From Elephas maximus indicus (Eukaryota > Chordata > Mammalia > Proboscidea > Elephantidae), in assembly GCF_024166365.1 (NCBI RefSeq), contig NC_064824.1, forward strand, positions 48,212,608-48,276,607: DNA of 64,000 bases, in the 5' to 3' direction. The translations under genes were made by a program, and so were the position numbers. The notes below the pieces were generated by a model that was not told the origin of the DNA, searched no databases, and saw only the letters and a list, made by a program, of their open reading frames with translations. The number at the start of each line of letters is the position of its first letter. The first letter of the stretch is position 1. Shown here piece after piece: positions 12,119-22,040 of the stretch.

Positions 12119-12132
12119 CACACATTGTATTC
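12119..12132 (+). repeat. target-site duplication, right copy (L1)
   Basis: CACACATTGTATTC abuts the first base of the L1 5' UTR and matches the copy at 4,538-4,551 with one A/G difference. Confidence 0.88.
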
Positions 12133-12429
12133 CTGATTCTAAATAGGAATTATTCCAATTCGCTTTAAGGTGTCCATGTCAGCCCTGGTACAAACTAAAG
12201 AAATATATTACTTCGGGTTTCTAAACTCAGTAAATAATTGAAGATCACATTAAAGGAAATGATACAGGTCTGACATTATAACGAGGGAATAGTGCTTGTT
12301 GCTCTGATACTTTGGTGTTACTGGCAGCCATCATTGTAGCAAGCCTTGTACGTTTGAGTAATAAAAATGCTTGACACTTAGCAAGGGATTTATATTTTTT
12401 GTCTTCACTGTCAAAACTAACCTTGTTCT

Positions 12430-12756
12430 TGTTAGCTGCTGTCAAATTGGCCCCTGACTCAGGGCAACGCCATGCACAATAGAATGAAATGCTGCCTGTC
12501 CCTGTGCCTTTTCCAGGATCCATCATGAATCCACAGAGTTGTTATTGGTTGAGTTTCAGAAGTAGATCACCAAGCCTTACTTCCTAGACTATCTTAGTCT
12601 GGAAGATCTGAGGAAACCTGTTCAGCATCATAGCAACATGAAAACCTCTACTGACAGATGGTCGATGGCTGTGCTTGGGATGCATTGGCTGGGAATCGAA
12701 CCCAGGTCTCCTGCATGCAAGGCAAGAATTCTACCCCTGAGCCACCAAGGCCTCCA
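12430..12756 (-). mobile_element. SINE with tRNA-Gly-like head
   Basis: On the minus strand the head reads 'GGTGGCTCAGGGGTAGAATT' and 'GACCTGGGTTCGATTCCCAG', a strong visual match to tRNA-Gly A and B boxes. The body contains 'GGAAGTAAGGCTTGGTGATC', and the tail near 12,430 reads ACAGCAGCTAACAAGAACAAGG. This is one of the best preserved copies of the family in the window. The 93-codon and 69-codon open frames here are by-products. Confidence 0.85.
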
Positions 12757-12775
12757 CAAAAAACTAGTAGCCGTT

Positions 12776-12868
12776 GAGTGGACTCTGCCTCATTGTGACA
12801 CCATGTATGTCAGAGTAGGACTGTTCCAGAGGGTTTCCAATGGCTGATTTTTCAGAAGTAGCAATCAA
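12776..12868 (-). mobile_element. AfroSINE-like 3' fragment
   Basis: 'GCCGTTGAGTGGACTCTGCC' is a mutated form of the AfroSINE/RTE 3' motif in reverse. It is followed by 'GACACCATGTATGTCAGAGT' and 'GGCTGATTTTTCAGAAGTAG', the arrangement of the longer SINE variant seen at 26.84-27.06 kb. It directly follows the preceding SINE and lacks its tRNA-like head. Confidence 0.65.
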
Positions 12869-14284
12869 GAGACAATTTCAGAGAACCTTTCTCTTTTCCT
12901 GGTATTGTTATTCTTTCTTCTTCCATTATCTTTTTCATTTACATTCTTTTTAGGCCAAATGTTGATGTAAAAATGTAAAAATAAACATCTCCTTAGCTTG
13001 GAAGTAGATTTGTTTTCGTTTTTTTGAGATGGGTTGGAAGAATTTATCATAAAGCTGCCAGGAGCTGGATTTCAACTTAACATATCTTCTTAGTGTCCTG
13101 TTGTGCCTGATACATTCGCAGCCCTAGAAATTCCTCTGTCAGACGAAGATATGCTTCATGACTGGATATGACTCTACCTCCACTCCCACCCAATACTAAT
13201 CTATTGCCAGAAACTTAAGCAAATGCTTTCAAGAGGACTTCAACACCCAGTCCAAAGAGACAAATGTTCTAACAGGAAATGCCTGAGAATGTTTAATCTG
13301 TCAGACGGAGAGAGTTAAGCCTCATTAGGGAGGCTCTAGTTCCAGATTTACCATGGCAACCTCTAGAGATACATATCTAGCATGTTAGTGACACGCTGAC
13401 ATCACATTTTTACTCCTTGAGAAAGAGGCAAACAGAGCTAAGACTCCTTTATTACCATTGTGAGGTTAAAATGATGCCATGTGTGGGAGGTATGAAGAGA
13501 GCAGCTTTTACATAATTCAAATCACTGTACAAGATAAGAGCAGGGAATATGTTCCTGTTACGTATCCTCTTACTCAGACAAAATCTGGTTTGCTATAACA
13601 GGTAAAAGTTTATTGACACTTCACGCAAAAATATCTAATGTATTATTTAGCTTCCAACTAGTACTTTACACTTTTTGAAAATGAACTGTAGGCTAAATAC
13701 TATTTGTTTGTAATCATGCCACAAAATTTAGGTCTTTGTAACCTTCATTTTAACTTTCATTAAGTGTTGGAAAAACTATGGATTACTCAGTGGGACACTG
13801 CAATTGATGGACCTACAGCACTGAACGGGCAATGAGATGCTTTCTAAGTTATTGGATTCTATTTCAGCACACTTGAAGACAAAATGGTCACCGTAGGGTG
13901 GAGCAGAGTGGGAGTCAGTGAGGATCTTTGGGTGTCACTTTTTCTGCCCTCCTCCTTAAGTGGGAAGGAGAGAGATAGATGGTGGCAAGCATGTTAGAAA
14001 ATCAGAAAGGAGGCATCATCATCAGGGCCTGGTGTGAGAATTCCCTTTTGAACTACCTGGACTCTGAATCTTCCAAGGGTACTTCCAGTTTGGGGAGAAG
14101 GAAAAGGAAATTGTGCAGCTAAAATGAGATGGTCCCTGTGAATATTGGGGTACTGTCTTTGGGCCTACCAAAATCTGGATCAGAAATTCTGTTCTTGTTA
14201 TCATTACAAGACAGAAATTACAGGACACTATTTTTTTAGGAGATATAGAATGGTTTAAATGCACTGCCAAGTCACATCTAGACA
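12869..14284. other. unassigned intergenic sequence
   Basis: No repeat or exon was recognised. Open frames of 61 and 87 codons on the minus strand (12,865-13,050 and 14,022-14,285) look random. Confidence 0.5.
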
Positions 14285-14845
14285 TTACCTCCTCTTGGCC
14301 TCATCTCTTGCATCAGCAACTGCCGTTTCTTTGCTGTCCTACCTATCCCAATGTCTTCAATTCCTTTTTTACCATTTCCTATTAAACTCAATCCAAAGAG
14401 GGTTTGTCCACTCCACTCAACCAAATCCGCTCTTCTCAAGATCACCAGTGATCAAATACTCTGGCCTCATCTTACCTAGCCCAACACTAACATTTGATAG
14501 TGCTGACCCACCAGCATCTTTGAGCACTGGTTTCACATGTCTCAGAGACACCAAAATCTCCCAGTTTTCCTCTTTCCTTACTGGATCGCTCCAGTTTCAG
14601 TTTCTTTTTCAAGTTCCTCCTTTTTTACCCAACCTCCTAAACTTGAAGTCCCCCAGGGCATTGACTCTCTTGCTTATGCCTTCTAGTCTCCTGGTTTAAC
14701 ATCCCATGTGTATACCTGCAATTACCAAATTTATCAGCCCAGACTTGCTCTCTTAACCCCAGACAAAGCTGTCTACTTGACATCTCCACTTGAATGTCTA
14801 ATAGAACAATGAAAGCAACGTGTCAAGAACTCAACTCCTTATTTT
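14285..14845 (+). mobile_element. L2 LINE reverse-transcriptase relic
   Basis: The plus-strand order of motifs follows L2 (CR1-clade) LINEs: 'AAGATCACCAGTGATC', 'TTTGATAGTGCTGACC', 'CTCCCAGTTTTCCTC', 'AAGTCCCCCAGGGC' (the VPQG-like turn of the palm) and 'TTGACATCTCCACTTGAATG'. The 146-codon frame at 14,259-14,699 is an off-frame remnant. L2 stopped moving before the placental radiation, so this is an ancient fossil. Confidence 0.75.
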
Positions 14846-15243
14846 TGGCAATGAGAACAGAAGGCAAAGAAGTAGCCTGGGTTTTGCAACTCACAGGACC
14901 TTAGGCTAGAAACAACGGCAAGACATGGGATACGCAGAGGATATTTAATGAACTGTGGGAACTTCATGCTAGCCCATGGCAGAGTTAGTAGTGACAGTTG
15001 TTTTAAGATTTTTTTGTGGCATTTAAAGTAGAGTCAAATGAGACAGAGGACACCACCAAAATAAATAAGTCAATATGGAAGTGAATTTTTCCATTGATCT
15101 CAACTTCCCCAGTAATTCCACGATAGTTTCTACTGGTAACTGCATCTATAGCCATGTAGGTCTCCCATTTTAAGAAAACTCCAGCCACATTTAGCCTAAG
15201 ATCCATCCTCACCTCAAGAATATTGTGCAGTTCAGTCTTCCAT
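14846..15243. other. unassigned intergenic sequence
   Basis: Contains a 93-codon minus-strand frame (15,284-15,003) that runs into the L1 insertion site. No repeat family or exon was recognised. Confidence 0.45.
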
Positions 15244-15259
15244 AAAAATATGTTTCCCA
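15244..15259 (+). repeat. target-site duplication, left copy (truncated L1)
   Basis: AAAAATATGTTTCCCA is repeated perfectly at 15,913-15,928 after the L1 poly(A). Its A-rich start suits an L1 endonuclease site. Confidence 0.88.
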
Positions 15260-15912
15260 CAAGCGGCCATCTAAGATGCATCAATTGGTCTCAACCCACC
15301 TGGATCAAAGGAGAATGAAGAACACCAAGGTCACACGACAACTAAGAGCCCAAGAGACAGAAAGGGCCACATGAAGCAGAGACCTACATTATCCTGAGAC
15401 CAGAAGAACTAGTTGGTGCCCGGCCACAATCTATGACTGCCCTCACAGGGAGCACAATAGAGAACCCCTGAGGGAGCAGGAGATCAGTGGGATGCAGACC
15501 CCAAATTCTCATAAAAAGACCATACTTAACGGTCTGGATGTGACTAGAGGAATCCCGGCGGTCATGGTCCCCAAACCTTCTGTTGGCACAGGATGGGAAC
15601 CATACCTGAAGACAATTCATCAGACATGAAAGGGACTGGACAGTGGGTGGGAGAGAGATGCTGATTAAGAGTGAGCTAGTTATATCAGGTGGACACTTGA
15701 GACTGTGTTGGCATATCCTGTCTGGAGGGGGGATGGGAGGATAGAGAGAGTTGGAGGCTGCCAAAGTTTTCACGAAAGGAGAGACTGGAAGGGCTGACTC
15801 ATTAGGGGGAGAGCAAGTGGGAGTAAGGAGTAAGATGTATATTAACTTATATGTGACAGACTGACTTGATTTGTAAACTTTCACTTGAAGCTCAATAAAA
15901 GTAAAAAAAAAA
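15260..15912 (+). mobile_element. L1 3' UTR, 5'-truncated insertion
   Basis: It begins inside the 3' UTR ('AAGCGGCCATCTAAGATGCA') and runs collinearly with the antisense of 4.57-5.27 kb, through 'TGAGACCAGAAGAACTAG' and 'GACTTGATTTGTAAAC' to 'CAATAAAAGT' and a 15-base A run. The polyadenylation signal AATAAA lies just before the tail. The perfect 16-bp duplication on both sides shows a single recent 5'-truncated retrotransposition that delivered only ~650 bp with no coding sequence. Confidence 0.93.
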
Positions 15913-15929
15913 AAAAATATGTTTCCCAA
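15384..15929 (-). other. Antisense open frame across the second L1 3' UTR
   Basis: A 181-codon frame (TTG start in flanking DNA) runs opposite to the L1 3' UTR and aligns with the antisense frame at 4,595-5,107. Shared segments include CSPPNE, LLPQGF and VLPVRAVI, then a Ser-rich end. It is Ser/Pro/Leu-rich, with no signal peptide or domain recognised. Homology between the two is expected, since the DNA is homologous; the point of note is that both are open. Whether either is transcribed or translated is unknown. Confidence 0.3.
15913..15928 (+). repeat. target-site duplication, right copy (truncated L1)
   Basis: Second, identical copy of the 16-bp sequence at 15,244-15,259. Its first As merge with the poly(A) tail, so the exact left edge is ambiguous by a few bases. 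Confidence 0.85.
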
Positions 15930-16044
15930 AGTTTTCAGTTATTTAGTTAAATATGGTGTCTTCTGAGGTTGCCCCATTAGCGTGAGGTACAGAGAAACCT
16001 TTTTGTTCTTACTTAATTTATCTAACAGGTAATATTGAACCAAA

Positions 16045-16070
16045 TTCTCTCTCTCTCACACACACACACC
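16045..16070 (+). repeat. (CT)n(CA)n microsatellite
   Basis: A run of CT dinucleotides passes directly into CA dinucleotides. Confidence 0.9.
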
Positions 16071-16204
16071 CCTCAAAGGTATATAGTAATCCTCAAGAGA
16101 GTAGAATTTCAAACCATATTAAGAAAACACTTTGCTGCCTATCTCATAATCTGCACGGTTGTCAATAAAATTATGTTTTACATTATTTTGAAAAACAATG
16201 GCAT

Positions 16205-16590
16205 AAACACTTTGAAATTATTTCAGTTCCAACTCATGACAACCCCATGTATAACAAAAGTGAAACATTGCTCATACCTGCACCATCTACATGATCATTG
16301 GTATGTTTGAGTCCCTTGCTGCAGTTATTGTACAGTGCCTTCCAACCTAGGGGACTCATCTTCCATCACTATATTAGACGATATTCTATTGTAATCCAGA
16401 AGATTTTTATCAGCTAATTTTTAGAAGTAGATCTCCAGGCTTTTATTCCTAGTCTGTCTCAGTTTGGAAGCTCTACTGAGAACTGTTCATCATGGGTGAT
16501 CCTGATGGTGTTTGAAATGCCAGTGGCATACCTTCCAGCATCATAGCAACACACAAGTCACCACAGTACAATGAACTGACAGACGGGTGG
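16205..16590 (-). mobile_element. RTE/SINE-related element, diverged
   Basis: On the minus strand the right part carries the SINE/RTE body ('CTGTCAGTTCATTGTACTGT', 'CATCAGGATCACCCATGATG', 'GACTAGGAATAAAAGCCTGG'). The middle part ('TAATATAGTGATGGAAGATG' and 'CCTAGGTTGGAAGGCACTG') resembles what I recall as the 5' region of the elephant RTE element. The left end returns to an AfroSINE-like tail ('TTATACATGGGGTTGTCATG'). It may be an internally deleted RTE or a long SINE; the two cannot be separated without a consensus. Confidence 0.6.
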
Positions 16591-16866
16591 TGGTTACAAA
16601 ATATTAGCTATGAATATATAATTCATGTAATAGAAAAATACTATTTTTAAGATCTGAATAATAATTTGAACCACTTAAAAAGGCATCTTTTCTGTGATAC
16701 CCACATATTACTATAATAAGACTCAGCAGAAACTTTGAAAGTCAAGATTTTTCTTTTGATTTTAGCTAGGCCAAAGTCTTGAGCTCTACTTTTCCTCTGT
16801 AAAATCAATATGAGAAACAGTTTGAAGGGTTCCCGCAGGATAAAACCTCCAGATATTGAAGATTGC

Positions 16867-16890
16867 ACACACATGCACACACACACCCCT
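16867..16890 (+). repeat. imperfect (CA)n microsatellite
   Basis: CA repeats interrupted once by TG. Confidence 0.8.
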
Positions 16891-16924
16891 CACCTCTTAC
16901 CACTAATGTTGAAAGGTCTACTTC

Positions 16925-17034
16925 CCAATATCAGCCAAAGAAAACCCTATAGATCACAATGGTCTGATTCCATTGTGCATGGGGTCACCATGCATCGGGG
17001 GCTGACTCGACAGTAGCTAATAACAACAACAAAT
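16925..17034 (+). mobile_element. SINE 3' end fragment (RTE-type tail)
   Basis: 'GAAAACCCTATAGATCACAA', 'GGGGTCACCATGCATCGGGG' and 'CTGACTCGACAGTAGCTAAT' followed by AACAACAACAAA match the 3' third of the tRNA-Gly-headed SINE at 2.4 kb. The head is missing. Confidence 0.75.
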
Positions 17035-18403
17035 TGTTATTACAGCCATCTGCCAATCCTCCAGTCTAAAATCTTATCATTAAAAAGTCATTTTTTCACA
17101 TGTAAGCCTGCCACCCCCCAAAAAAGCATAGCTTTAGCAATTTTACAGAATTAAAATCCATTTGACCATGAGTTTTCATCTTTAAGATGTGTACTAGCAT
17201 AAAGAAATGGCTAAGGCATCATTTAGTAGAGGATATTTCAGTCTCTGAAAGACACTGCCTATGGTATCTGTTGATAAAGAGTCAATTAAAGAACTCATTT
17301 ATTCTATGACAGTACATAAATCATCTCATTTCTGAGAAATAATAGTATAAAAAATTAGTAGCATGTTAATTATTTTTACTACTCATTCCATAAGTATTTC
17401 TTGGGTATCTACTTTATAAAAGGTACTATACAGGACTCTGGGAATACAAAATAAATAAGCATGATTTGTGACTTCAGTGCACTCACATTGCGCATTGAGA
17501 GTAAAGAAAAACACAATGATATTACCACCTACCAATCTCCTGCACTGCCACTCACTTTACAATAACTCCTTTCTCTTCCAAGCTGTGAATGCAAACAAAT
17601 GAGTGTACCAAAGTCACGTGGCAACAAGAATTAAAACTTGTTATCAAGCAGTTTCTTCCTGACCATGGCTAGGTAATAGGAGTTAATGGTTCTCAAAGTA
17701 GAGTGGAAGAAAAAGCAAGATAAGAGGTGACTGATTATGGTAATAAAATAATTAAACTCCATTAAGATCAATTACCGACACAGGGATCTTAGCAATTTTC
17801 TTTTCAGTCATTCACCATGGTCCTTTCCCTCTCCTGTTGCCTTTGCCACAATATTTATTATCTAGAAAGAAAATTAACCCTATCCTCTCATTTTCCTTGA
17901 GTTTGATGTACCATACTCATATTCTCATTAGAATGAATCCGGAATTCATTCCACTTTTTTTGTGTTGTTTTCAAATTTCCTTTGACTTATCCCCAGCACA
18001 ACACGATTTGAACACTCATTGTGAAGTCCACTTACTGCAAAGTCTGACTGGCCCTTGCTCAAGATTTCATAAACCAAGGCTATCATCTGCCTTACTCCTA
18101 ATCAACTCTACTGAACATTTTTGTTTTAAGTATCAGTTGATTAACACCTTTTAGTATCTTGTAAGCTTTAACTTGAAAAAAAGTTACATATATAATATTG
18201 ACATATAAATATACATATATATTTATATGTATACTTCAAATATTATTTCTTAGCTTTATGAGGCAAACCTTATATGAGGTCACCAAATGAGAGTTATAAT
18301 CCTGAGCACATAGTGTGATCCATTTCAAGCAGATCAATTCAAGTTAGGTGTAAAGCCCAAGTATAAAATCCTTGGTCCAGCACTACAAACTGACCTGTTA
18401 ATA
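17035..18403. other. unassigned intergenic sequence with a weak L2 trace
   Basis: Around 17,380-17,510, 'TATTTCTTGGGTATCTACTT' followed by 'GGGAATACAAAATAAATAAG' resembles the L2 3' end. The 105-codon frame at 17,837-18,154 has no recognisable domain. The rest is unassigned and AT-rich. Confidence 0.45.
18201..18230. repeat. AT-rich inverted repeat
   Basis: ACATATAAATA and TATTTATATGT form perfect 11-bp arms around an 8-base loop, inside a TA-rich stretch (18,186-18,235). Confidence 0.8.
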
Positions 18404-18881
18404 CAGTCAAATCTCGGTATCTGTGGGGCATTGGCTCCAGGATCCCCCAAAGATGCCAAAATTCACACATACTCAAGTCTCTTATATGGCATTGTATTTT
18501 CATATAACCCACCCACATCCTCCTGTGTATTTTAAATCATCTCTAGATTACTTATAATACCTAATACAATATAAATGCTACGTGAATAGCATGTTATACT
18601 GTATCATTTGAGGAATAATAACAAGACAAAAAGGTCCGTACATGTTCTGAATAGACGTAGCCATCATAAGCCTAACTACATAGTACACAGCAGATGCCAG
18701 GTGAACAACACTCAAACAAAGAGTGCCGGAGACAGACTGAGGATCTGTGAAATGGTGGGAGGCTACAGCAGGGGATGCCTGCACATCATATATATATATA
18801 TTTTTTTTTTTTTTTAATATTTTCCGTCTATTGTTGGTTGAATCCACAGATGTGGAGCTGGCAGATACGGATGGCCAGCTG
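18404..18881 (+). mobile_element. MER2 (Tigger-type) DNA transposon
   Basis: The left end CAGTCAAATCTCGGTATCTG and the right end CAGATACGGATGGCCAGCTG are decayed terminal inverted repeats preceded by the TA target of Tc1/mariner-type elements. Inside, 'AAATCATCTCTAGATTACTT' and 'ATAATACCTAATACAATATA' match MER2 as I remember it. A segment from ~18,655 to ~18,785 does not match the short consensus I recall and may be retained parent sequence or an insertion. MER2 is non-autonomous and long inactive. Confidence 0.82.
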
Positions 18882-18933
18882 CAATCTGCTTATTCGTAAG
18901 GTAAATTCCTTCTATTCTTTGTGGTTCGCCTTG

Positions 18934-19000
18934 GTCATCCCTGATTACAATTTGTATTGGGGAAGATGGTATATTAGAAATGTCCCTTCTTTTGGATTTG
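18934..19000 (+). repeat. 67-bp dispersed duplication, copy 1
   Basis: Begins GTCATCCCTGATTACAATTT and ends TTCTTTTGGATTTG. It is identical to 19,743-19,809 except for one T/C difference, while the flanks of the two copies are unrelated. Neither copy belongs to a repeat family I recognise. Confidence 0.92.
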
Positions 19001-19118
19001 GGGGTAAGATTTATAGTAAAAAGGAAACAAATCCAAGTTGACATTCTCTTCACATGCATCCACTTCTGTATGCCAAAGAGAAAGCCATTTCTATGTGGTG
19101 TTGACTCTTACAATATTC

Positions 19119-19260
19119 ACTTATTCAGGAAATATATATTGAGCCCATATTATGTCCCTGGTACTGTTCTGGATATAGGGATAGAGCAGTGAACAAAACA
19201 GACAAACACCCCTGCCCTTATGGAGCTTACATTCTAATGGGGGAGAAAAAATTCAGCGAC
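19119..19260 (+). mobile_element. L2 LINE 3' end relic
   Basis: 'GTACTGTTCTGGATATAGGG', 'AGCAGTGAACAAAACAGACA' and 'TGGAGCTTACATTCTAATGG' follow the L2 3' region in order. Further L2-like traces ('GCCCTGGAGTTCATAAAGACC', GATGGGGAGAAGG) may continue to about 19,700. Confidence 0.75.
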
Positions 19261-20009
19261 AGGAGAAATACACAGTAATGCAGAGGCTGATTATTTGTTA
19301 GAGGGCAAAGTTAAAGGCAGGAGACCTGAGAAAAAGCATTTTCCTCATATCAGTTAGAAAAAACAATTCTCCTTTTTTTTTTTTTTTCTAGTATAGTATG
19401 CTTGATTCTCAAAGGAACTAGTAAAAGAATAAGCCATAGGTCTCACTACTGGGGAGACAGAACAGGACTTGGAGTACTTACATTCCTATTAGAGCCCAGT
19501 CCTCTGGAGGAGCCAAGAAGAGCCTCCACTAGGAGCCAAAGTGCAAGGCCCTGGAGTTCATAAAGACCAAGAGAGGAATAAAGGGATGGGGAGAAGGGGT
19601 TATTTCTTCCTTAGGTGAGGTGAGTGAAATTTCTCAGAGAGTGCTGAGGACACAAGAGAAAGTGACATGGAGGACATGAGACAGAATAGCTGCCTGGTAG
19701 CTAAAGTGAAACAGAAACAAGAATGAGGGGTCAGGAGAGGGCGTCATCCCTGATTACAATTTGTATCGGGGAAGATGGTATATTAGAAATGTCCCTTCTT
19801 TTGGATTTGAGCACTCTCTCCCAGAAGGCAGGAGTCTGCTTGGGTCCTATAAGGGAACAACCAAGATACAACTTTGTGATTTGTGTCACCTGTGTTATAA
19901 TCAGCTGTGTGTTTGATCTGGGAAAGACTAAGCAAATAGGAAATTCTCAGAGGAAGGGTGGGAAATGCCCTTGAAACATATGAACATATGCTGTGTTTTC
20001 CAGTGGAGA

Positions 20010-20010
<1 letters not shown>
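19261..20010. other. unassigned sequence with possible L2 traces and the second duplication copy
   Basis: Purine-rich stretches at 19,440-19,740 are compatible with decayed L2 3' UTR but not diagnostic. The 83-codon frame at 19,723-19,974 spans the duplicated segment and has no domain. Confidence 0.4.
19743..19809 (+). repeat. 67-bp dispersed duplication, copy 2
   Basis: Second copy of 18,934-19,000 (66 of 67 identical), in the same orientation, 809 bp downstream. Confidence 0.92.

Positions 20011-20044
<34 letters not shown>
20011..20044 (+). repeat. (CA)n microsatellite
   Basis: Seventeen uninterrupted CA units; length this pure is normally polymorphic. Confidence 0.95.
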
Positions 20045-20045
<1 letters not shown>

Positions 20046-20239
20046 TAGTAGGCACAGTTTTCACAGCTTATCGACAACAACACAGTGATCCCCGATAGTT
20101 GGTAAAAAAAAAAAAAAAAATCCTTCCAGAGGTGAGATTTGACAAGCACAGAAAAAAAAAAAAAGAGCAAGAATCATCCTTTAGGGTAGAGGAGGGGCTT
20201 TGTCCTACTGGTGTAAGTATATACTAAGGGTAAATAATA

Positions 20240-20408
20240 AACCAAAAAAACCAAACCCAGTGCCATCGAGTCGATTCCGACTCATAGCAACCCTGTAGGA
20301 CAGAGTAGAACTGCCCCATAGAGTTTCCAAGGAGCACCTGGCGGATCTGAACTGCCAACCCTTTGGTCAGCAGCCGTAGCATTTAACCACTACACACCCA
20401 GGGTTTCC
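20240..20408 (-). mobile_element. AfroSINE, complete, with target-site duplication
   Basis: On the minus strand it runs from the head 'CCCTGGGTGTGTAGTGGTTA' through the B-box region to 'CGGAATCGACTCGATGGCAC' and an A/T-rich tail. AAGGGTAAATAATA at 20,226-20,239 and AAGAGTAAATAATA at 20,409-20,422 are the 14-bp target-site duplication (one mismatch). It is a well-preserved, relatively young copy. Such SINEs are transcribed by RNA polymerase III from tRNA-like internal boxes and copied by a LINE enzyme, here inferred to be RTE. Confidence 0.93.
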
Positions 20409-20422
20409 AAGAGTAAATAATA

Positions 20423-21952
20423 TATTGCATAAAATGCTTATAACTTCTTTGGGGAAAGGTACTTTAGCCTTCCAGAGTGTAATCATGCAAGTAAAGCTCC
20501 CTGCAGCTTCTATACGGCTCTATACAAAGTAAACAGGTCAAACAGTGTAAGCCCTGTGTGACCAATTAATTCTACAAAAATATACGCTAAATTTTAGTAC
20601 AAATTTGAGCCTCATAATAAAATGATATAAAAATGTGTATTTATGTTCTGCCTACTAATAGTTTACATATGGACTTTACATATAAAATAGATTACTGAAA
20701 ATGAATACACAGCACACTTTTGGTTAATATTTCTTGGGGGCCTAAGGAACAGGGTAGAGAGCTCACTGGAAAAAGAATATCAGAAGTTATAGACTTGACC
20801 TTTAGGTTAGAATAGTATGTACTTTATTTCCTTTAAGAATGTGAAACATGTGTATAATATAATTTATGGAATACATATTTTACTTATTAAACTCTAACTT
20901 TATAGAGGTAAATATGTATAAAAATATATACACATCATTAAGCTATTGCTAAAAGAAATTTTTCAGTGTTTTCATGTTTGAGTAATTAACCAGTTAAGTC
21001 ATTCTATTGAATATGTTCATATTTTATTGAATATGTTCATTTAGTGAGTTTCAATTGAACACATTACATTATAATTAGCTACAGAGGTACCAAAACATTT
21101 TCATGGTCTTAAAAAAATAAAACAATGGCTCAAAATATGCCTTACTTCAGAGTATCAACTTTCTGTATTAAATTATTTCAACTACACAACACAGCCAAAA
21201 ACATATTTTGAAAGCACAGCAATTTAAATTCAGAGTTTGTGATATTTCAGGTTATTATTACAAGTTCTTCTAGATAGTTTACTTATTGGCAAACATTCGC
21301 TCAATGACAAGAGCCTTTGAATAGTAAAGAAAACACTTGGTTTCAAACCACATTCAGCCTCGACAGTCTTAAGAATCCTAACTTCTTTGGAGTGCAAATA
21401 GCTAGGCTTCAAAGAGAATGAGAAAGCTGAACACACACCCCAGGGATGTTAGATATAGCCAGAGCCCACAGTCAACAAAGACGTTCTGGGAAGGCCGTCT
21501 CCTACCTGACTTTCTCACTTCTTCAGAAAAGAAGACAAATATCTTCCAGACACAGCTCACTAAGTAGAATCACTCTCCAAACCACTGAGGCCCTGGAGGA
21601 GGAGCTATTTCTCTGTGGTACAATAATCCCTCAGTGGCTGAGACAGAAGAAGAGTAGGTATTCCCATGAGCCTGCTCGAGGAGGCCTTGGGGTCTTTGTA
21701 ATTCTTTGTACTTGCATTATAATTAGTCATTTGTCTTTCTCTGAAGATTTATAAAAATTGAAGCAATTGACCCATTCTTCACGCTCCTAAAACCAGTGTT
21801 TTTCTGAAAATGACTCTGAAGATAATTCCTTCTGAGTCTAATAAATATCTTAATATAGACAAAACAGTAAGGGAAACTCAAATTTATGATAAACATGTGC
21901 TAAACTGAAATAATATCTATAATCTCAGTATGTCCAGCCTACTATATATATT
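20423..21952. other. unassigned AT-rich intergenic sequence
   Basis: No repeat family recognised. The 102-codon frame at 21,446-21,754 and the 68-codon frame at 21,230-21,436 have no domain. A 20-bp tandem duplication lies at 21,001-21,040. Confidence 0.5.
21001..21040 (+). repeat. 20-bp tandem duplication
   Basis: ATTCTATTGAATATGTTCAT is followed at once by ATTTTATTGAATATGTTCAT, one mismatch. Confidence 0.92.
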
Positions 21953-22040
21953 TTGAAGTCCCTGAGTGGTATAAATGGCTAACACACTTGGCTGCTAACC
22001 CAAAGATTGGAGGTTCAAGTCCACCCAGAGGCATTTACTC
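21953..22040 (+). mobile_element. AfroSINE head fragment (GGAGGTTC subtype)
   Basis: 'AAGTCCCTGAGTGGTATAAA', 'TTGGCTGCTAACCCAAAG' and 'TTGGAGGTTCAAGTCCACCC' form the tRNA-like head of the subtype also seen at 26.84 kb. The body is missing after about 22,040. Confidence 0.8.
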
